Source: an uncultured Clostridia bacterium
Lineage (GTDB): Bacteria > Bacillota > Clostridia > UBA1381
Length of the DNA: 12,074 nt
Reading direction: 5' to 3'
Assembly (NCBI GenBank): GCA_934486495.1
Contig: CAKSPW010000066.1
Location: forward strand, 1-12,074
The notes beneath the pieces are model-generated. The model was not told the origin of the DNA. It did no database searches and was given only the letters and a program-made list of their open reading frames with translations. Below, one piece after another: positions 7,980-12,074 of this stretch; within the stretch, counting starts at the first letter, position 1; every line of letters begins with the position of its first letter. The position numbers and the translations under genes are program-made.

Positions 7980-8008
7980 TTGGTAACTATTTATTAAAAT
8001 ATGATAAC
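7980..8008 (-). promoter_or_regulatory. AraC-type operator candidate upstream of the permease genes
   Basis: On the minus strand GTTATC starts at 8008 and GTTACCAA starts at 7987, a 21-bp direct-repeat offset identical to that at 896 and 875. The proximal half-sites share GTTACCAAANGT. The surrounding bases differ, so this is a conserved pair of short words, not a recently duplicated region. It lies in the gap just after the stop of the 190-aa gene. Likely partner: the locally encoded AraC-type response regulator. Confidence 0.65.
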
Positions 8009-8012
8009 ATAT

Positions 8013-8585
8013 TTATAATACCCTATCTATCCTTCTCCAGCCGATAAAGCCGTCATCCCACGCCTTAAACATACCGTCGGTAAGCGGCTTCCATTTTTCG
8101 TATCCGTGAGGTGTATTTTTAGTACAGAGCATACCCGGAATTTTTTCGGTTTCCGCCTCTTCCGGCTCCTCCATATACATGATAATAAGGTTCTCAATAT
8201 TAAATACCATTCCGTATTTATCACATTCGCCGGGATATTCTTCCTGATATTGAAAGTGATAAAATATATATTCACTTACACGCTCATTTTTCAGAAAATT
8301 AATTGTAAAAACAGGTGTTTTTTCAAACTTTCTTTGCCAATGCGACACGGACAGCGGCTTTGAATAATGAAAAATATCGTTCATTTTCTCCCAGCTTCTC
8401 CCATCGGGAAATTTTTTCATTTTGCATTTTAATATATTATCAGGACTTTCATTACATTGTGATTCGTAGTATAAAAACACCATATCCCCGAAACGCGCCG
8501 CCGAAATATTTTCAGCCCCGCAGCCGTCGTTTACACACAAGTTCTTATCCGTCGAATATCCTCTGTACATAAATCTTTCAATCAT
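8013..8585 (-). CDS. Unrecognised 190-aa cytosolic protein in the glycosidase operon
   Basis: I do not recognise this family. The start is ATG at 8585, because AAGGAG (8597-8592) is six bases upstream and is built into the stop codon of the preceding gene. The frame is open 25 codons further up, but that stretch overlaps the preceding gene and has no reason to be used. The protein has no signal peptide or membrane helix. It is rich in aromatic residues (FMYRGYS, MVFLYYES, YIFYHFQYQEEYPGE) with an acidic patch, MEEPEEAETE. It ends with a Trp-rich tail, KWKPLTDGMFKAWDDGFIGWRRIDRVL, whose pieces look mostly beta. It is tightly coupled to the ADP-ribosylglycohydrolase homologue (10-bp gap), so a role with that enzyme is plausible. 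Catalytic, binding or partner-subunit roles are all open. Confidence 0.8.
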   Translation of the reverse strand: MIERFMYRGYSTDKNLCVNDGCGAENISAARFGDMVFLYYESQCNESPDNILKCKMKKFPDGRSWEKMNDIFHYSKPLSVSHWQRKFEKTPVFTINFLKNERVSEYIFYHFQYQEEYPGECDKYGMVFNIENLIIMYMEEPEEAETEKIPGMLCTKNTPHGYEKWKPLTDGMFKAWDDGFIGWRRIDRVL

Positions 8586-8595
8586 GAGCTTCTCC

Positions 8596-10122
8596 TTATT
8601 CAAAAACAATTTCTGTATTGTTTTTAACAAGCGTAATCGGTATAAAATTCTTTTCCGCACGTCCCGGCACGCTTATTTCAAGCGCCATTTCTATTATATT
8701 TGTATTCGCATCGCCTATTTCAATTTCAAACTCCGTTTCGGTCATTGCGTGATAAAACTGCTGCATATAAGTTCCCATATCGTCACCGCCGATACAAGTA
8801 ACATATTCCGGATGATACAGGCGTATATTCACCCACATCTGTCTTCCGCGTGTGCATCTGAATTTTATTTTAAACCTTTTGCTGCTGTTATTTGTAAACT
8901 CCGGAGTTTCTTTATAGTCAAACAAAACATCCATAAGCTCGAAGTTATATTCAACCTTAAACGGACTTTTTTCGCGTCCGTCATATATGGAACGCTTGCA
9001 CATTTCGCTCGGAATGCTGTAAAACATATTTTCACTTTCACGTACGGCAAAATTATTTTCGGGAAGAATATCAAGGTTTTCGCTTCCCACAATCGATGGA
9101 GCAAGGCGCATAATTCTGTCGGTCAGCTCATCAATATCGTGCGGAATTGTAATTGTCCAGTCCATATCGTTAATGCAGCAGGTTGAAATTTTCTTTCCGA
9201 TAGGTGCAATCCACTTTTCGGGAATACTGCTTTCGCCGTAAATAATGCCGAAAAGCGCGCCGACCGTTGCAACGGTACAATCCGTATCCTCTCCGCAATT
9301 CATTGAAATTGTTATGCTCTTTTCAAAGTCACCGCCGCCGTATAAAAGTCCTATAATAGCAATGCCCACATTTCCCGACGCACTGTAGCCTATCTCACCT
9401 GCTTCAATACGTTCCCCGTTCAAATCCGTCCACCCTGCTCTGCCGCTAAACGAACTCGGCTCAACTCTCATAAGCTCGAAAAAAGCTTCTTTCCACGACA
9501 AACCGCTTTTAAAAGAATTAATTACACTGCCAATTGCCTGTCTTATGCCGCATTCATCGGGAAGATATGATAAGCCTATTTCAATAAGTCTGTAAACATC
9601 ACTTTCGACAAATGCCGCACTTTCCATAGCAGCGCAAAAAATCTCCGCATAAACACCCTCTTCGGCATGATCAACCTCTGCGTCCATCTGCGCATATTTA
9701 ACTGCAATTTCCGGATGACCGGGAGCAAGACACGCCCATATTTCACTTCTTATAAACGCACCGCAGCTGTTTTTATATAAATTATTTACCCAACCCGAAA
9801 GCGGCGGAAGTATTCCCCGCTCAAGATTTGCCTTGCAGCAGCCGTACTCTTCGGGATTTGGAGTTATGTACGAAAGCCAGTATTCGCCCAAAATTCTTGA
9901 ATTTAGCTGTGTTTTATATTTTTCTGCGGCATTGAGCCATACAAGCTGTAAATCCAAATCGTCATTCGGTACAGGCTCTCCCGACAGATCCTGCAAATAA
10001 AAATCAAAAAATTTATTAAATGTCATGCAGTTTTTCCCTTCTGTCGGTGCTCCGAACGTTCCGCCTATATTTTTCCCCAGCCAACAGCCCTTTATTTTAT
10101 TTCTGTATGTTTTGTAATCCAT
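8596..10122 (-). CDS. ADP-ribosylglycohydrolase-family protein with extra C-terminal domain
   Basis: Member of the ADP-ribosylglycohydrolase (DraG/ARH) superfamily, metal enzymes that cut N- or O-glycosidic ribosyl bonds. The N-terminus, YRNKIKGCWLGKNIGGTFGAPTEG, is the usual opening. Metal-ligand regions are visible as NDDLDLQ (53-59), DHAEEGVYAE (151-160) and GEDTDCTVATVGALFG (277-292), whose DTD motif is diagnostic. The family fold ends near residue 345; about 160 more residues (350-508) look beta-rich, with MWVNIRLYHPEYV and TEFEIEIGDANTN, and resemble an accessory sandwich domain I cannot name. The protein is longer than the roughly 300-residue classic enzymes. ATG at 10122 has AGGAG nine bases upstream. 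Set between a HAD phosphatase and an unknown protein in a glycosidase operon, it more likely acts on a small sugar or nucleoside-like glycoside than on ADP-ribosylated protein; that is inference. Confidence 0.88.
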   Translation of the reverse strand: MDYKTYRNKIKGCWLGKNIGGTFGAPTEGKNCMTFNKFFDFYLQDLSGEPVPNDDLDLQLVWLNAAEKYKTQLNSRILGEYWLSYITPNPEEYGCCKANLERGILPPLSGWVNNLYKNSCGAFIRSEIWACLAPGHPEIAVKYAQMDAEVDHAEEGVYAEIFCAAMESAAFVESDVYRLIEIGLSYLPDECGIRQAIGSVINSFKSGLSWKEAFFELMRVEPSSFSGRAGWTDLNGERIEAGEIGYSASGNVGIAIIGLLYGGGDFEKSITISMNCGEDTDCTVATVGALFGIIYGESSIPEKWIAPIGKKISTCCINDMDWTITIPHDIDELTDRIMRLAPSIVGSENLDILPENNFAVRESENMFYSIPSEMCKRSIYDGREKSPFKVEYNFELMDVLFDYKETPEFTNNSSKRFKIKFRCTRGRQMWVNIRLYHPEYVTCIGGDDMGTYMQQFYHAMTETEFEIEIGDANTNIIEMALEISVPGRAEKNFIPITLVKNNTEIVFE

Positions 10123-10136
10123 CTGTTCTTTCTCCT

Positions 10137-10937
10137 CTAAAAAATTATTTTCCCATCATCTTTCAGCTGATACAGTATATCCGCAACACCCTTATATGCC
10201 GTCCCGTTTCCGATATAACCTCCGCCCGTCTTTACAATATTCTTAATTTCTTCCTCCGCATTTCCTACGCAGGCACCGACAAATCCGAGTTTTCCGTCTA
10301 TCATGGAAATATCATTATAACTGTCGCCGATTGCCAGCACCTCGTACGGCTGTACACCAAAATGCTTTGCTGCCGCAAGAAGCGCATTTCCCTTTCCGGC
10401 ACTTTTGCTGTAAACGGTTACCATCACACCGTTTCTATGAACCGCCGCATCCTCTATTTTTCTTACCCTTACAAATTCCGAAAGCAATTCCATTGCCTTT
10501 TGCGCATCCTCTTTTTCCGTATGAATTTCAACCGCAAAATCACCGTACACATAAAAATTTGTCACCTTTATATTGCTTGCTTCATACATTGCAAAAATTT
10601 CTTCCATATATGCAGTCATTTTGCGTGTTAATGCGGTGATTTTTTTATGCATTAGTCTGTTATGCTCCGCAGCTTCCGTATAGTTTAAGCCGTTCACCTC
10701 ATAAATGTACGCTTCACGCCCAATAATAAAATTCGGGAAATGCTCAGACCATGGGAGTCCCATTCGTTTAAAATCATAATAAAAGTCCCAGTATTGTCTT
10801 CCCGAAACAATGCCGGCATATCCTCCGCCATTTGTAAATCGGTTAATTAAATCAATTGTTTCCCTGCCTATTATTGACTCCTGCCCGGAATAATCAAGCA
10901 AAGTCCAATCATAGTCCATAGCAATCATTTTTATCAT
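10137..10937 (-). CDS. Cof-type HAD-superfamily phosphatase
   Basis: Probable cytosolic sugar-phosphate or other small-molecule phosphatase of 266 aa, the usual length for the Cof/IIB branch. Motif I is MDYDWTLLD, with nucleophile Asp8 and acid/base Asp10; Trp11 replaces the usual Gly of DxDGT. Motif II is VSGR with Ser45, motif III Lys182 in SAGKGNALL, and motif IV GDSYNDISMI with Asp205 and Asp209. All catalytic positions are therefore present. A large cap lies between motifs II and III. ATG at 10937 follows the GH116 stop by 15 bp, with a modest GGGG ribosome binding site at 10949-10946. Its stop is next to the AGGAG of the following gene. In this operon it may remove phosphate from a catabolic intermediate, but HAD specificity cannot be read from sequence. 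Confidence 0.9.
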   Translation of the reverse strand: MIKMIAMDYDWTLLDYSGQESIIGRETIDLINRFTNGGGYAGIVSGRQYWDFYYDFKRMGLPWSEHFPNFIIGREAYIYEVNGLNYTEAAEHNRLMHKKITALTRKMTAYMEEIFAMYEASNIKVTNFYVYGDFAVEIHTEKEDAQKAMELLSEFVRVRKIEDAAVHRNGVMVTVYSKSAGKGNALLAAAKHFGVQPYEVLAIGDSYNDISMIDGKLGFVGACVGNAEEEIKNIVKTGGGYIGNGTAYKGVADILYQLKDDGKIIF

Positions 10938-10952
10938 ATCATATACCCCATA

Positions 10953-12074
10953 TTATCTGAACACAACCGTGTGCATTCCGTTTCTGTCAAAAACAGCGAC
11001 ACTGCTCTTTTTACCGTCTATATAAATTTCTGTCCAGTTTTTTCTCACCTCAACAGTCAGACGACAGCCGGCAAGCACAACATCCTTGATTTTAAAGTCA
11101 AAGCTTCTAAACGGCTTTAATTCCATATTTTCGCTGTCAACCTTTAAGCCGAGAATTCTGATAAGGTATTCCCAGCAGCATTTATATCTCGGATATGCCG
11201 GAAATCTCGGCGTATCCTTAGACATTTCCTCCGGAAGCGTACAGCTTTTTCCGTCCTCCGTAATTGCTTTATTCCATTCACCGACAGCAAGGTGATTATT
11301 GGCAAAGCTCTTTTCAACTGAGCGAAAAACGTCAAGCGATTCTTCCTCATATCCAAGCTCACCGAGAATTGAGCCCAAATTCAGCTGTGCACCTATCCAG
11401 CACGTTTTTGCGTGATACTGCTTATTGTCATAGTACGGCACACCGCTTGGCAACATACCGTTAGCCCAGCCTCGAAAACCGTTTTCCTTATCGTCAATCA
11501 AATTGTTTTTGTAAATATACCTTACACTGCTTTCTATTTTATCAAGCGGTAGGAGCGGCTTCTTCCCACGCTCTGCAAGCAAAAGCCATCTTCCGAACAT
11601 CTGATCAGAAAAAACGCTGTCCGGAATACTTGACTCGTTAGCACCCTCCGTTCTGAAAAAGCAGTTAAAATATCCCTTTTCGTCATTCCACAAATATTTT
11701 ACAAAGTTCTCCTCTGCCTGTTTTAAAAGCTCCTCTATATTCTCCCCATCAAGCTCGATTTTCTCCTTGTTTGCTTCATTCATTTTCAATATGGAATACA
11801 GCGCCGTAAGCCACGGGGTATTTACATATGCTCCAAGTCCCGGCATTTTCCACAGGTCATAGCTTTGATTTCCATGCTTCGATTCAATAAGTCCGTCAAG
11901 TGCCTTTTGAGAATAGACTCTATTGAGTGCGTCCTCCACCGGGCGCTTCATATCATCAAGGAATTTTTTATCGTTATACCACAGATAGTCACGGTAAATT
12001 CTTGTTATGTAGCACGGTTCTTCAACATAATCCGACCTGTCACTCCACAAAGAATGCCAAACAAGTCCCTTATC
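10953..12074 (-). CDS. GH116-family beta-glycosidase (GBA2-like), 5' end outside window
   Basis: C-terminal 373 residues of a GH116 glycoside hydrolase, the family of GBA2 beta-glucosidase and bacterial beta-glucosidases and beta-xylosidases. The frame is open to the window edge (DKGLVWHSLWSDRSDY), so the true start lies to the right. Landmarks, numbered from the edge: ITRIYRDYLWYNDKKFLDD, LDGLIESKHGNQSYDLW (the family's DGLIE-NQTYDGW), GLGAYVNTPWLTAL, and FSDQMFGRWL, where Asp157 matches the acid/base Asp of the family SDQ-GQW motif. The nucleophile Glu of the YETLDVRFY motif would lie upstream and is not visible. HAKTCWIGAQLNLG matches the family EVWTGV-YALAA helix but lacks its Glu, hinting at a different sugar pocket. 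First visible gene of the tight four-gene run. Family assignment is strong; activity is open. Confidence 0.88.
   Translation of the reverse strand, partial: DKGLVWHSLWSDRSDYVEEPCYITRIYRDYLWYNDKKFLDDMKRPVEDALNRVYSQKALDGLIESKHGNQSYDLWKMPGLGAYVNTPWLTALYSILKMNEANKEKIELDGENIEELLKQAEENFVKYLWNDEKGYFNCFFRTEGANESSIPDSVFSDQMFGRWLLLAERGKKPLLPLDKIESSVRYIYKNNLIDDKENGFRGWANGMLPSGVPYYDNKQYHAKTCWIGAQLNLGSILGELGYEEESLDVFRSVEKSFANNHLAVGEWNKAITEDGKSCTLPEEMSKDTPRFPAYPRYKCCWEYLIRILGLKVDSENMELKPFRSFDFKIKDVVLAGCRLTVEVRKNWTEIYIDGKKSSVAVFDRNGMHTVVFR

Noticed and set aside
7988..8012. Possible terminator hairpin after the 190-aa gene
   Set aside because: The inverted repeat ATATG-ATAA-CATAT is short and purely AT, with no GC stem or T-run; it overlaps the operator half-site instead.
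7921..8012. Catabolite-repression (cre) site in the permease promoter
   Set aside because: The only CG-centred stretch (CCAAACGTACTT) mismatches the cre consensus at both outer arms. The other two promoter gaps show none either.
8586..8660. N-terminal extension of the 190-aa protein to 8660
   Set aside because: It overlaps the preceding gene by about 65 bp; the ATG at 8585 has AAGGAG at ideal distance.
8584..9186. 200-codon plus-strand open frame
   Set aside because: It lies opposite the well-supported ADP-ribosylglycohydrolase gene, has no family motif, and its composition is that of a reverse-frame shadow.
10020..10631. 203-codon plus-strand open frame
   Set aside because: It is antisense to the HAD phosphatase and ADP-ribosylglycohydrolase genes, which carry clear motifs; no plausible protein features of its own.

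Overview
The window looks like a carbohydrate-uptake and breakdown locus from a low-GC Gram-positive bacterium, most likely one of the anaerobic Clostridia. The evidence is AT-rich sequence, strong AGGAGG-type ribosome binding sites, a lipoprotein solute-binding protein, LplB/LplC-type sugar permeases and a YesN/YesM-type two-component pair. I cannot name the species. All ten genes lie on the minus strand, so transcription runs from the right edge (12074) to the left edge (1). Coding is dense. The only gaps near 100 bp are 801-899, 5973-6081 and 7913-8012, and each holds a promoter or operator candidate. No stretch over 300 bp lacks a gene. I see no RNA gene, CRISPR array, insertion sequence, origin or strong terminator.

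In transcription order there are three blocks. Block 1 (12074 to 8013) is a tightly packed run with 10-15 bp gaps: a 5'-truncated GH116-family beta-glycosidase, a Cof-type HAD phosphatase, an ADP-ribosylglycohydrolase-family protein with an extra C-terminal domain, and an unrecognised 190-aa protein. None of the three complete proteins has a visible signal peptide, so they probably act in the cytosol. Block 2 (7912 to 6082) is the two membrane subunits of a CUT1 sugar ABC importer. Block 3 (5972 to 900) is an AraC-type response regulator, a sensor histidine kinase and an unassigned six-hairpin glycoside hydrolase. It starts from a perfect-consensus promoter, and its genes are joined by a 1-nt gap and an ATGA overlap. 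A lipoprotein solute-binding protein follows under its own promoter and runs off the left edge. No ATPase is encoded here; CUT1 importers of this kind usually share a genome-wide MsmX-type ATPase.

The most informative non-coding signal is a matched pair of direct repeats. GTTATC followed exactly 21 bp later by GTTACCAAA occurs upstream of both the first permease gene and the solute-binding protein gene, about 7.1 kb apart. Two half-sites two helical turns apart is the usual geometry for AraC-family regulators, and the locus encodes such a regulator. A working model is that the kinase senses an extracellular sugar signal and the regulator then activates the two promoters for importer parts. 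The imported glycoside would be cut in the cytosol by the six-hairpin hydrolase, the GH116 enzyme and perhaps the ADP-ribosylglycohydrolase homologue. The substrate is unknown. The pairing of GH116, ADP-ribosylglycohydrolase, HAD and a small unknown protein is the part most likely to hide undescribed chemistry.
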